This document shows, piece after piece, positions 47,936 through 57,890 of a stretch of 64,000 nt of DNA. The notes under the pieces were generated by a model. The model made no database searches. It had not been told where the DNA came from and worked only from the letters and a program-made list of their open reading frames with translations. The stretch is taken from NCBI RefSeq assembly GCF_008033445.1, contig NZ_VNKO01000017.1, positions 1-64,000 on the forward strand. Reading direction: 5' to 3'. The first letter of the stretch is position 1, and each line of letters begins with the position of its first letter. The position numbers were made by a program, and so were the translations under genes. This stretch comes from Vulcaniibacterium gelatinicum (GTDB lineage: Bacteria > Pseudomonadota > Gammaproteobacteria > Xanthomonadales > Xanthomonadaceae).

Positions 47936-49441
47936 ATGCCTACGCTCAGCCCGCACGCGCGGGCCATCGTCGCCGCGTTCGGCACGCAGCCCGGCGTCAC
48001 CCCGGATCATGTGGGCAACCTGCAGGCGGCGATCGATGCCTCACCGGTGCTGATCGAACGAATCAACGCTGCCGTGGCGCAGGGCCATCTCAAGGCGATC
48101 ATGCCGTTGACCCACCCGAATGCCGGCGGCGAGTACGACCCGGTCCACCGGGTCATGCGGCTGCCGTTGGAGCGATTGACCACGCCGCCGTATGGGCCTA
48201 CGCAAGGTGATCGGGCGAAGCATAACGCGGGCGAGATCACCTTCGTGCTCGGCCATGAGCTGGAGCACGGCTTCAACCGCATCGCCACGCAGCAGGCGAA
48301 TGCAGCGTTCGCGCAGGCCGTGCGCCGGATCGCCAAGCACGATCCCGCCCCGCGCGACTACACCGCACCGCTCGCCGCCCGGCTGGCGCAGAACCGCCGC
48401 GACGAGGCCGTCGCGCAGATCGCCGGCTGGAATGCCATCGTTAGCCGCGTCAGGAGCACGAATCCAAAACCTGGCCTGCAAGACATCTATGACGCCCAGC
48501 CCGGCAGGATGGCGGATTTCATAACCCGACAAGGCGCGCGGCCGAATTACACCTACACCCTCAAATCCGGCTTCACCCTCGACGCCGACCACACCCTGAG
48601 CCCCACGCCGGCCAACGTGGAGGCGATGGGACGCCATTTCTTCGACAAGGCCGCTTCGGATGCCCAGCTTGGCCCACTCGGCAACTCTGACTACGCCAAC
48701 TACTACGCCCGCAGCGCGGTGAGCTTCATCGCCCAGATCGAGCGCCACTACCACCCGCCACGACCAGGGGTGAGCGCGCCGCAGCTGGGGCTGGATCTGG
48801 CGCGGTTGCGGTTGAGCGAGCAGTTGCTCGAAGAGAACGGCATCGACCTGGGCAGGCACACGCAGCCGCTGCCGTATTACGACCTCGGCAGCCAGCCGCC
48901 CGCCGCGCGGCTGTTCCAGCATACGAAGACGACGCACCAGCACGTCTGGCCCGTCGAAGCGGACCTCCCGGAGGCGGCGTCGGTGCACGACGGGATGCCG
49001 GCCCGCACGCCGGCCGACCCCGGCCATCCGGACCATGCGCTACTCGAGACGCTGCGCGTACACGTGCGTGCGCTGGACCGGCAGGCCGGCAAGGGCTGGG
49101 ACGAGTACAGCGACCGCCTGGCCGCCAGCGCCCTGGTCATGGCCAAACGGATGGGCTTCACCGCGCGGGACGAGCTGCACCTGGCCTGCAACCGGGCCAC
49201 GGAGCGGTACGCGGCCGGCGAGATCCTGCATCTGGCCCGCACCGGCCCGTACGCCAGTGCCGATCCGGCGGCCAATCTCGCGCGGATGCCCACGGCGGAG
49301 GCCTTGGCACAGCCGGCGGAAGCGCGCTATCGGCAGCTTGCCGCCACGGCCGAGGCGCAGCCATCGGCTTGGCAGGCGCAGAGAGGGCATGTGCCCGTGC
49401 CCGATGATGCGGCGCGGTGCAGGCCGGGCGTACGCATGTAA
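47936..49441 (+). CDS. XVIPCD-domain type IV effector with an HExxH metallopeptidase-like domain
   Basis: 501 residues. 'EITFVLGHELEHGFNRIATQQA' gives a zinc-binding HELEH at 107-111, and 'RRDEAVAQIAGWNAIV' with Glu157 is a plausible third ligand, so the N-terminal ~300 residues look like a metallopeptidase toxin. From about residue 360 the XVIPCD appears: 'DPGHPDHALLETLRVHVRALDRQAGKGWDEYSDRLAASALVMAKRMGFTARDELHL', followed by a variable tail. XVIPCD recruits effectors to the bacteria-killing type IV system of Xanthomonadales. AAGGAAG precedes the ATG by 8 bases. The natural substrate is unknown; peptidoglycan or a periplasmic protein is likely given the lipoprotein partner. Confidence 0.85.
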   Translation: MPTLSPHARAIVAAFGTQPGVTPDHVGNLQAAIDASPVLIERINAAVAQGHLKAIMPLTHPNAGGEYDPVHRVMRLPLERLTTPPYGPTQGDRAKHNAGEITFVLGHELEHGFNRIATQQANAAFAQAVRRIAKHDPAPRDYTAPLAARLAQNRRDEAVAQIAGWNAIVSRVRSTNPKPGLQDIYDAQPGRMADFITRQGARPNYTYTLKSGFTLDADHTLSPTPANVEAMGRHFFDKAASDAQLGPLGNSDYANYYARSAVSFIAQIERHYHPPRPGVSAPQLGLDLARLRLSEQLLEENGIDLGRHTQPLPYYDLGSQPPAARLFQHTKTTHQHVWPVEADLPEAASVHDGMPARTPADPGHPDHALLETLRVHVRALDRQAGKGWDEYSDRLAASALVMAKRMGFTARDELHLACNRATERYAAGEILHLARTGPYASADPAANLARMPTAEALAQPAEARYRQLAATAEAQPSAWQAQRGHVPVPDDAARCRPGVRM

Positions 49442-49487
49442 GCCGGGCTCGACGCCGACGGCGATCGGCCGTTGACCGAGAGGATCG

Positions 49488-49514
49488 GCCGGCATCGTCG
49501 CGGTCCACACCGGC
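49488..49514 (+). repeat. 27-bp direct repeat, copy 2 (ubiE-like 3' end remnant)
   Basis: Exact copy of 47128-47154. Read in the matching frame it gives [17 protein letters not shown], that is, an alternative UbiE C-terminus, with the preceding Ser encoded by TCG instead of AGT. Together with copy 1 it brackets the lipoprotein-effector cassette. Confidence 0.9.
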
Positions 49515-49612
49515 GACCGCGTCTGACGTGGCCGTGACTCCCGGCCGGCGCGTGCCCCGCGCGCGGCCGCTACACTCGGCGGTTCCATCGTCCTTCCCGC
49601 CCGGAACCGCCC

Positions 49613-51547
49613 ATGCGCCATCCGCTCCTGACGCTCGCCCTGTCCGCCGCGCTCGCCGCCGGCTGCGCGCGCGAGGCCGCCCCGCCCGCCGATACCGCGC
49701 CCGCCGCGGCTCCCGCCGCCACCGCCACGACCCCCGCCGAGGCCGACCGCGACGAGCACTCCTACGCCGAGCCGCACAAGGTCCGCATCACCGACCTCGC
49801 CCTCGACCTGGCGCTGGACTTCGCCGCGAAGACGCTCTCGGGCACCGCGATCTACACCCTGGAATGGCGGGATCCGACCGCGACCGAGCTGGTGCTCGAC
49901 ACCCGCGACCTGCGCATCGTCAAGGCCGAGGGGCTCGCCGCCGACGGCAGTTGGCAGCCGCTCGAGTTCGCGCTCGCCGAGAAGGACAAGACCCTCGGCA
50001 GCAAGCTCACCATCCGCGCTCCGCAGCGGCCGCAGAAGATCCGGGTGGGCTACGCCACCTCGCCCGAGGCCTCGGGCCTGCAGTGGCTGACCCCGGCGAT
50101 GACCGAGGGCAAGAAGACCCCGTTCATGTTCAGCCAGTCGCAGCAGATCCACGCCCGTTCCTGGGTGCCGCTGCAGGACACGCCGAGCGTGCGTTTCACC
50201 TACAGCGCGCACGTGACCGCGCCGAAGGACGTGATGGTGCTGATGAGCGCCGACAACGACCCGAACGCGGCGCGCGACGGCGATTACAGCTTCCGCATGC
50301 CGCAGCCGATCCCCTCGTACCTGCTGGCGATCGCCGCCGGCGACCTGGTGTTCAAGCCGATCGGCGCGCGCAGCGGCGTGTGGGCCGAGCCGACGATGGT
50401 GGACCGGGCGGTGGCCGAGTTCGCCGACACCGAGAAGATGATCCGGACCACCGAGCGCCTGTACGGCCCGTACCGCTGGGACCGCTACGACATGCTGGTG
50501 CTGCCGCCCTCGTTCCCCTACGGCGGCATGGAAAACCCGCGCCTGTCGTTCATCACCCCGACCGTGGTCGTCGGCGACAAGTCGCTGGTGGCGCTGATCG
50601 CGCACGAGCTGGCGCACAGCTGGTCGGGCAACCTGGTGACGTTCTCGAACTCGAAGCACGCCTGGCTCAACGAGGGCTTCACCAGCTACGTCGAGAACCG
50701 GATCATCGAGGACCTGTACGGCCGCGAGCGCGCCGACATGGAGAACCTGATCGAGCGCAACGAGCTGCGCGAGGAGTACGCCACGCTCGACCCGAAGCTG
50801 CAGATGCTGGCGCTCAAGCCCGGCACGCTCGCCGACCCGGACGAGACCAGCACCGCCACCGTGTACACCAAGGGCGCCTGGTTCCTGCAGTTCCTCGAGC
50901 AGCGCTTCGGTCGCGAGGCCTTCGACGCGTTCCTGCGCGGCTATTTCGACAAGTTCGCGTTCCGCTCGATCCCCACCGAGACCTTCCTCGCGCACCTGAA
51001 GTCCGAGCTGATGGCCAAATATCCGGGCAAGGTGACCGAGGCCGAGATCGAGGAGTGGGTGTACGGCCCGGGCGTGCCGGCCTCGGCGCCGCAGGTGAGC
51101 TCGCCGCGTCTGGAAGCGGTGGATGCCGCGCGCAAGGCCTGGCTCGACGGCGGCGCGCTGCCGGACAAGGCGGTGACCGCGAAGTGGAGCACGCAGGAGT
51201 GGGTGCACTTCGTCGAGGGGCTGCCGGAGACGCTGCCGGTGGAGCGGCTGGCCGCGCTCGATGCGGCCTACCGGTTCACCGGCACGCCGAACGGCGAGAT
51301 CGCGCAGCGCTGGTATCCGCTCGCGGTGCGCAGCGGCTACACCCGGGCCAACCCGGCGATCGCCGCGTTCCTGCAGAAGATCGGCCGGCGCAAGCTGATC
51401 ATGCCGACCTACACCGCGCTGGCGAAGACCCCGGAGGGCCTGAAGTTCGCCGAGGAAGTGTTCGCCAGGGCGCGCCCGGGCTACCACCCGATCACCACCG
51501 CCTCGGTCGAGGCGGTGATCGCCAAGGCGAAGCAGGGCACGCCGTAA
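49613..51547 (+). CDS. M1-family zinc aminopeptidase, lipoprotein-type
   Basis: 644 residues. A lipoprotein signal ('TLALSAALAAGCAREA') and an Ala/Pro linker precede an M1 peptidase of the leukotriene A4 hydrolase type: GGMEN at 304-308, HELAHSWSGN from 331 with the second-His/Glu pattern 'WLNEGFTSYVENRI' about 20 residues on, and a C-terminal helical domain ('EEVFARARPGYHPITTASVEAVI'). It removes N-terminal residues from peptides, probably in the periplasm. TACACT near 49571 may be its -10. Confidence 0.92.
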   Translation: MRHPLLTLALSAALAAGCAREAAPPADTAPAAAPAATATTPAEADRDEHSYAEPHKVRITDLALDLALDFAAKTLSGTAIYTLEWRDPTATELVLDTRDLRIVKAEGLAADGSWQPLEFALAEKDKTLGSKLTIRAPQRPQKIRVGYATSPEASGLQWLTPAMTEGKKTPFMFSQSQQIHARSWVPLQDTPSVRFTYSAHVTAPKDVMVLMSADNDPNAARDGDYSFRMPQPIPSYLLAIAAGDLVFKPIGARSGVWAEPTMVDRAVAEFADTEKMIRTTERLYGPYRWDRYDMLVLPPSFPYGGMENPRLSFITPTVVVGDKSLVALIAHELAHSWSGNLVTFSNSKHAWLNEGFTSYVENRIIEDLYGRERADMENLIERNELREEYATLDPKLQMLALKPGTLADPDETSTATVYTKGAWFLQFLEQRFGREAFDAFLRGYFDKFAFRSIPTETFLAHLKSELMAKYPGKVTEAEIEEWVYGPGVPASAPQVSSPRLEAVDAARKAWLDGGALPDKAVTAKWSTQEWVHFVEGLPETLPVERLAALDAAYRFTGTPNGEIAQRWYPLAVRSGYTRANPAIAAFLQKIGRRKLIMPTYTALAKTPEGLKFAEEVFARARPGYHPITTASVEAVIAKAKQGTP

Positions 51548-51679
51548 GCGCCGTGCGCCGCTGCCGCCGTGCCCGCGCGGACACGGCGGCGGCGGTTCCG
51601 CGCCGCGCCCGGCCGCACCGGGTGCCGCGCCGCGTTGACACCACCACCGTCCTCTCCACGTGCTCCGGAGCGCAGCGCC

Positions 51680-52051
51680 ATGACCCACAATCCCGTCGGC
51701 TGGTTCGAGATCTACGTCCAGGACATGGCCCGCGCCCGGGCCTTCTACGAGGCCGTGTTCGGCGTGTCCCTGCAGGAGCTGCCGTTCCCGGAGCTGGAGA
51801 TGTGGACCTTCCCGATGGCCCCGGAGGGCACCGGCGCCTCCGGCGCGCTGGTCAAGGCCGCCGGCTGCCCCTCCGGCGGCAACAGCACCCTGGTCTACTT
51901 CACCTGCGAGGACTGCGCGGTGCAGGCCGCGCGCGCCGCGGCCGCCGGCGGCAAGGTGTTCCGCGACAAGATGTCCATCGGCGAGTACGGCTTCATCGCC
52001 CTGGTGCACGACACCGAGGGCAACCTGATCGGGCTGCATTCGCTGCAGTGA
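51680..52051 (+). CDS. VOC (glyoxalase/bleomycin resistance-like) family protein
   Basis: 123 residues forming two beta-alpha-beta-beta-beta modules: 'VGWFEIYVQDMARARAFYEAVFGVSLQELPFPELEMWTFPM' and 'STLVYFTCEDCAVQAARAAAAGGKVFRDKMSIGEYGFIALVHDTEGNLIGLHS'. This is the YdcJ/PhnB-like VOC pattern with a terminal 'DTEGNxIGLHS'. Metal and substrate are unknown. Confidence 0.88.
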   Translation: MTHNPVGWFEIYVQDMARARAFYEAVFGVSLQELPFPELEMWTFPMAPEGTGASGALVKAAGCPSGGNSTLVYFTCEDCAVQAARAAAAGGKVFRDKMSIGEYGFIALVHDTEGNLIGLHSLQ

Positions 52052-52101
52052 GCGTGGCGTGACACACTGCGCGGGCCCTGGTCCGCGCGGTGAGGCTCCT
52101 G

Positions 52102-53085
52102 ATGCATCCCGATCCGGCCCGCTCGCGCCGGTGGTGGCGCTGGCTGTGCGCCGCGCTGCTGGCCCTGGCCGCCGCGCTCGCGGCGGTGGTCGCCTTCGAT
52201 CCCTACCGCATCGTCCGTGCCGAGTTCGCGCGCCAGCGCCTGGCCGCCGGGCTGGCGCGCGCGGAGACGGTCGCGGCCGGGCACCGCTGGGTCTACGCCA
52301 CCGCCGCGGCGGCCCGCGCCGACGCGCCGGTGGTGGTGATGCTGCACGGCTACACCGGCAGCAAGGAGAACTGGTATCCCCTGGCGCGGCAGTTGCGCGG
52401 CCGCTACCGCCTGGTCATCCCCGACCTGCCCGGCTGGGGCGAGAGCGAGCGCCGCGCCGGCGCCGATTACGGTTACGCCGCGCAGGCCGCGCGGGTGGCC
52501 GCGTTCATCGAGACGGTCGCGCCCGGGCGACGGGTGGTGCTGCTCGGGCACTCGATGGGCGGCGGCATCGCCGCGGTGCTCGCCGCGCGCCGGCCGGAGC
52601 TGGTGGCGCGCGTCGGGCTGCTGGCCGCGGCCGGGGTGCGCTTCGACGAGAACCGCTTCGGCCGCGCGGTGCTCGCCGGGGAGAATCCGTTCGCGGTGCA
52701 CGATGCGGCCACGCTGCAACGCTATCTCGACACCGTGTTCCACGACCCGGCGGCGAAACCGGCCGTGCCCTGGCCGGCCTCGCGCGGCCTGATCGCGCGC
52801 CGCCGCGCCGACGCCGGCTTCGAGCAGGCGGTGCTCGAGCGCATCGGCCGCGGCCGCGAGGCGCTGCTCCCCGGCGAGGCCGCGCGCGCGATCCGACAGC
52901 CGGCGCTGCTGCTGTGGTGCCGCCAGGACGCGGTGATCCATCCGAGTGCGCTCGCCCTGTATGCGCGGCGCATCCCGCAGGCCGATACTGTGCTGCTCGA
53001 CGGCTGCGGGCACATGTCGCTGGTGGAACGCCCGCGGGCCGTGGCCGCTGCCGTGATCCGACTGATCGAACAGGAACGCCCCTGA
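52102..53085 (+). CDS. Membrane-anchored alpha/beta hydrolase
   Basis: 327 residues. An N-terminal helix ('WLCAALLALAAALAAVVAF') anchors a hydrolase with 'PVVVMLHGYTGSKENWYPLARQL', the nucleophile elbow GHSMGG, 'ALLLWCRQDAVIHPSAL' (acid) and 'DGCGHMSLVERP' (His). It resembles lipase/esterase family members; the substrate is unknown. ATG 52102 is preferred because GAGG lies 6 bases upstream; a GTG at 52090 is an alternative. Confidence 0.85.
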   Translation: MHPDPARSRRWWRWLCAALLALAAALAAVVAFDPYRIVRAEFARQRLAAGLARAETVAAGHRWVYATAAAARADAPVVVMLHGYTGSKENWYPLARQLRGRYRLVIPDLPGWGESERRAGADYGYAAQAARVAAFIETVAPGRRVVLLGHSMGGGIAAVLAARRPELVARVGLLAAAGVRFDENRFGRAVLAGENPFAVHDAATLQRYLDTVFHDPAAKPAVPWPASRGLIARRRADAGFEQAVLERIGRGREALLPGEAARAIRQPALLLWCRQDAVIHPSALALYARRIPQADTVLLDGCGHMSLVERPRAVAAAVIRLIEQERP

Positions 53086-53852
53086 TGATGCTGCCCGCGA
53101 TGCTCCCGCTCCCGTCCGCCCCCGTCCTGCGCCGGCTGGCGCAGACCGCCGTCGCCGGCCTGTGGCTGGCGCTCGCGCTGGCCGGTTGCGACAACAAGGA
53201 ACGCGCCGCCGCCCAGGCCGCCGCCGAGGCCGCGGCCCGCGAGCGGGCGGCCGAGGAGATGGCGCAGCGCTTCGAGGAAGCGCGCGCGGCGCAGCAATGG
53301 GAGCTGGCGCGCGGCCACGGCGAGGCGCTGCTGATGGACCATCCGCGGAGCGCGGCGGCGGCGCGGATCGAGCCGCTGCTGGCGCAGGTGCGGGTGCAGG
53401 CCGAGGTCGCGCGCGAACAGCGCCGCCTGGCCGCGGCCTGGGCCTATGGCGCCGAACCGGTCGGCGATGGCACCCAGCTGTCGGCGGCGATCTACGCGCA
53501 GGCGCCGGTGGACACCGACGGCAGCGGCGCGCGCCCGGTGCGGCTGATCTTCCGCGACCATCCCGAATGGGGCCGCAGCAGCTACCTGGTGCTGGAGGCG
53601 GGAGACTTCGACTGCTACGGCGGGTGCCGGGTGCAGGTGCGCGCGGACGGGCAGCCGCCGCGGCGGATGGCGGCCTCGCGCCCGGACACCGACGAGGCGA
53701 TCGCGATGTTCATCGAGGACGAGGCGGCGCTGTGGCGCCTGGCCAAGGGCGCGAAGACGCTGGCGATCGAGTTCCCGGTCAAGGCCGGCGGCACGCGCAC
53801 GGCGGTGTTCGAGGTCGGCGGGCTGGATCCGGCCAAGCTGCCGGGCTGGTGA
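53085..53852 (+). CDS. Hypothetical lipoprotein with coiled coil
   Basis: 255 residues. Lipoprotein signal 'VAGLWLALALAGCDNKE', then an Ala/Glu/Arg-rich coiled coil (about residues 38-80) and a beta-rich domain with two close cysteines ('GDFDCYGGCRVQVRADG'). No named family recognised. The start overlaps the hydrolase stop (TGATG), so both are probably made from one message. Confidence 0.65.
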   Translation: MMLPAMLPLPSAPVLRRLAQTAVAGLWLALALAGCDNKERAAAQAAAEAAARERAAEEMAQRFEEARAAQQWELARGHGEALLMDHPRSAAAARIEPLLAQVRVQAEVAREQRRLAAAWAYGAEPVGDGTQLSAAIYAQAPVDTDGSGARPVRLIFRDHPEWGRSSYLVLEAGDFDCYGGCRVQVRADGQPPRRMAASRPDTDEAIAMFIEDEAALWRLAKGAKTLAIEFPVKAGGTRTAVFEVGGLDPAKLPGW

Positions 53853-54029
53853 ACGCGACGCGCGCCGACGAACGTCACGCGGCGCGCACACCGCCGGCGT
53901 ATGCTCGATACGAGGCACCGGCCGCGCGGTGCGCGGCGGCGCCGGGTTGGCGCGCGGCAGGACGCGCGCGCCGGATCGCACAGCGCGCCGCGGCAAGGGA
54001 GCGCGGTGGCGCCGATCGTGGAGGCGACC

Positions 54030-54497
54030 ATGCTTTCCCCGCGCCTGTACCACTTCCTCGACGAGCGCCACGGCCGTTACGAGACGCTCACCCACGACCG
54101 CACCGTCACCGCCGCGGCCACCGCGCATGCGGCGCATGTCGGCACCCAGCAGTTCGCCAAGACCGTGATGCTCAAGGTGGACGGCGAGCTGGCGATGCTG
54201 GTGATGCCGGCGGCCTACCGCGTGGACCTGCACCGGCTCTCGGCCGCGCTCGGCGGCAGCCACGTCGAGCTCGCGCACGAGCACGAGTTCCAGGACCGGT
54301 TCCCCGACTGCGAGGTCGGGGCGATGCCGCCGTTCGGCAATCTCTACGGCATGCCGGTGTACGTGGACTCGCGCCTGGCCTCGCAGCACGAGATCGCGTT
54401 CAACGCCGGTTCGCACACCGACGTGGTGCGCATGCCGTATGCCGAGTTCGAACGCCTGGCCGAGCCCAAGACGCTCTGGGTCACGCACGTGATGTGA
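54030..54497 (+). CDS. YbaK/EbsC-domain protein (aminoacyl-tRNA deacylase-like)
   Basis: 155 residues. 'HAAHVGTQQFAKTVMLKVDGELAMLVMPAAYRVDLHRLSAAL' with the YbaK-type Lys and 'DCEVGAMPPFGNLYGMPVYVDSRLASQHEIAFNAGSHTDVVRMPYAEFERL' (GxxxPFG...) are the family's key blocks. Stand-alone YbaK proteins hydrolyse mischarged tRNAs. GGAGG precedes the ATG. Confidence 0.88.
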   Translation: MLSPRLYHFLDERHGRYETLTHDRTVTAAATAHAAHVGTQQFAKTVMLKVDGELAMLVMPAAYRVDLHRLSAALGGSHVELAHEHEFQDRFPDCEVGAMPPFGNLYGMPVYVDSRLASQHEIAFNAGSHTDVVRMPYAEFERLAEPKTLWVTHVM

Positions 54498-54540
54498 CCC
54501 GCGCGCCGGCACCGGGCCGGTGATCGTCGTCGAAGACCGA

Positions 54541-54568
54541 CGCCCTCCCTCCACGTTGGGGGAGGGCG
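54541..54568. terminator. GC-rich hairpin between the YbaK-domain and PfkB-kinase genes
   Basis: CGCCCTCCC-N10-GGGAGGGCG is a perfect 9-bp stem in the 200-bp gap between two convergent genes. No T-run follows on either strand. It may be a rho-independent-like end or one of the dispersed GC-hairpin repeats of the family. Confidence 0.45.
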
Positions 54569-54697
54569 GTGTGGGCTTGTGTGCGTGTCGGTCGCTTCGG
54601 GCGGGGGCGCCGGTATGCCGGGGGTTCCGCGCACCGAACGCGGGACAACCGTACTTCCCGCAATCAATCCAGATCCGGGCCGGCCATCCCGCCCGCT

Positions 54698-55630
54698 TCA
54701 GAGCGCGTACCCGAACTGCTGCTTGAACTGTTCGGCGAACTCGTCGTAGTCGAAGCGCTGGTTCTGCGTCCCCGGATGCTCGACCTTGAGCGCGCCCATC
54801 AGATTGCCGATGCGGCCCACCGTCATCCAGTCGTAGCCCTTCTCGATGCCGAAGATCAGCCCCGCCCGGAACGCATCGCCGCAACCGGTGGGATCGGTCA
54901 CCCGCCGTTCGTGCGCCGGCGGCACCTCGTACGTGCGCGCCTGCGTGTAGATCCACGCCCCGTGCGGCCCGCGGGTCACGATGTAGGCGCGCACCCGCTC
55001 GCGGATCTCGCGCTCGCTCCACCCCGTGCGCTGCTGCAGCAGGTTCGACTCGTAATCGTTGACCGTGACGTAATCGGCCAGCTCGACCATCGAGCGCAGC
55101 TCCGCGCCGCTGAACAGCGGCATCGCCTGGCCCGGATCGAAGATGAACGGAATGTCGAGCTCGCGGAACTCGCGCGCGTTCTGCAGCATCGCCTCGCGGC
55201 TGTCCGGACTGACGATCCCGAAACTCACCCCCGGCACGTCGCGCACGTGGTTCTCGTACGAACGCATCATCGCGCCGGGATGGAACGCGGTGATCTGGTT
55301 GTTGTCGTGGTCGGTGGTGATGAACGCCTGCGGCGTGTACAGCTCCTCGATCACCTTCACGTGATCGAGCGGGATCCCGAGTTCGGTGAACCACTCCCGG
55401 TACGGGCCGAAGTCCGAGCCCACCGTCGCCATCGGGATCGGCTCGCCGCCGAGCAGCTTGAGGTTGTAGGCGATGTTGCCGGCGCAGCCGCCGAACTCGC
55501 GTCGCATCCGCGGCACCAGGAACGACACGTTCAGGATGTGGACCTTGTCCGGCAGGATGTGGTTCTTGAACTGGTCCGGGAACACCATGATGGTGTCGTA
55601 GGCCAGGGAGCCGCAGATCAGCGCAGCCAT
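54698..55630 (-). CDS. PfkB-family carbohydrate/adenosine kinase
   Basis: 310 residues. 'ALICGSLAYDTIMVFPDQF' at the start, 'EFGGCAGNIAYNLKLLGGEPIPMATVGSDFGPY' (substrate-binding GG and N), 'FIFDPGQAMPLFSGAEL', 'TRGPHGAWIY', and the signature 'DPTGCGDAFRAGLIFG' with the catalytic Asp. It resembles the adenosine-kinase-like branch, but the sugar or nucleoside cannot be fixed. ATG 55630 starts directly at the first strand. It is divergent from mreB. Confidence 0.87.
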   Translation of the reverse strand: MAALICGSLAYDTIMVFPDQFKNHILPDKVHILNVSFLVPRMRREFGGCAGNIAYNLKLLGGEPIPMATVGSDFGPYREWFTELGIPLDHVKVIEELYTPQAFITTDHDNNQITAFHPGAMMRSYENHVRDVPGVSFGIVSPDSREAMLQNAREFRELDIPFIFDPGQAMPLFSGAELRSMVELADYVTVNDYESNLLQQRTGWSEREIRERVRAYIVTRGPHGAWIYTQARTYEVPPAHERRVTDPTGCGDAFRAGLIFGIEKGYDWMTVGRIGNLMGALKVEHPGTQNQRFDYDEFAEQFKQQFGYAL

Positions 55631-55745
55631 CGCGAGGGACTTCCGGGAGCGGGGCGGCCGGGGCCGCGGGGCGCACAGGGTACCGGCCCGTCCGGCCCGG
55701 GCCAACCGGAACCGCGCCGGCGCGCGCCAAACCCCACACCGTTCC

Positions 55746-56866
<1,121 letters not shown>

Positions 56867-56894
56867 CGAACTCCTGATCACCCACTTCCAGCTT

Positions 56895-57890
56895 GTGCCC
56901 GCCTACGCCGGTCCCTCCGCACACCGCCCCGGTGACGTCGCCGGCACGCTGCGGTTGCTGGCGTACCTGGCGCTCGCCGTCACCCTGATCGTGCTCGACC
57001 ACCGCGGCGGCTGGCTGGCGCAGGCGCGGCGCCAGGCCGATCTGCTGGCGCAGCCGCTGCGCGCGCTGGCCGGGCTGCCGGGACGGGCGCTGGAGTGGCT
57101 CGGCGAGGCGGCCGCGACCCGCGACCGCCTGCTGGAGGAGAACCGCGCCCTGCGCCGCGAGCTGCTGGTGCACCAGGCGCGGATGGCGCGGCTGCAGACC
57201 GCCTATGCCGACAACGTGCGCCTGCGCGCGCTGCTTGGCATGGTGCAGCGCGGCGGACTCGACGTGCAGCTGGCGCCGATCCTGGACGTGGATCTCGACC
57301 CGGCCCGCCAGCGGCTGCTGCTCGATGCCGGCAGCCGGGCCGGCGTGCGGGTCGGGCAGGCGGTGATTGATGCCGGCGGCGTGGTCGGCCAGGTGGTCGA
57401 GGTCACCCCGCTGCACGCCACCGTGCTGCTGATCACCGACCCCGACCATGCCATTCCGGTCGCGGTGCTGCGCAACGGCGTGCGCCTGGTCGCCTACGGC
57501 ACCGGCCACAACGACCGTCTGGTGCTGGCGAGCATCCCGCTCTCCAGTGACGTGAAGGTCGGCGACGTGCTGGTCACCTCGGGGCTCGGCGAGCGGTTCC
57601 CGGCCGGATTCCCGGTCGGCACCATCACCGGCCTGCATCCCGACGACAGCCGCGCGTTCCTGGTCGGCGAGGTGCGGCCGGCGGCGCGGCTCGACCGTGG
57701 CCGCGAGGTGTTGCTGCTGCGGCGCGCGCCGCAGCGCCCGCTGGTCGCATTGCCGCCGGCGGAGCCGGCCCCGACGCTGCCCGCCACGCCGGCTGCGTCG
57801 GCGCCCGTGGATGGCGACGCTCCGGCTGCGCCCCCGGCAGCGGCGCGTTCCGCGTCCCCCGCCGCGCCCGGCCCGGAGCCCGCGCCATGA
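56895..57890 (+). CDS. mreC: MreC, rod-shape-determining protein
   Basis: 331 residues. One membrane helix ('LRLLAYLALAVTLIVLDHRGGWL', about residues 18-40), a coiled coil ('RDRLLEENRALRRELLVHQARMARLQTAYADNVRLRALLGM') and a periplasmic double beta-barrel ('APILDVDLDPARQRLLLDAGSRAGVRVGQAVIDAGGVVGQVVEVTPLHATVLLITDPDHAIPVAV'). The last ~70 residues are Pro/Ala-rich. GTG 56895 gives the family-like N-terminus 'MPAYAGPSAHRPGDVAGTLRLL'; no upstream ATG in frame avoids mreB. It links MreB to PBP2 in the periplasm. Confidence 0.94.
   Translation: MPAYAGPSAHRPGDVAGTLRLLAYLALAVTLIVLDHRGGWLAQARRQADLLAQPLRALAGLPGRALEWLGEAAATRDRLLEENRALRRELLVHQARMARLQTAYADNVRLRALLGMVQRGGLDVQLAPILDVDLDPARQRLLLDAGSRAGVRVGQAVIDAGGVVGQVVEVTPLHATVLLITDPDHAIPVAVLRNGVRLVAYGTGHNDRLVLASIPLSSDVKVGDVLVTSGLGERFPAGFPVGTITGLHPDDSRAFLVGEVRPAARLDRGREVLLLRRAPQRPLVALPPAEPAPTLPATPAASAPVDGDAPAAPPAAARSASPAAPGPEPAP

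Noticed and set aside
49040..52039. Minus-strand open frame of 999 codons opposite the M1 peptidase
   Set aside because: A Gln/Arg/His/Val-rich shadow frame of the M1 peptidase and effector genes.
52722..55739. Minus-strand open frame of 1005 codons over 52.7-55.7 kb
   Set aside because: Overlaps four well-supported genes; the composition is low-complexity and no family is visible.
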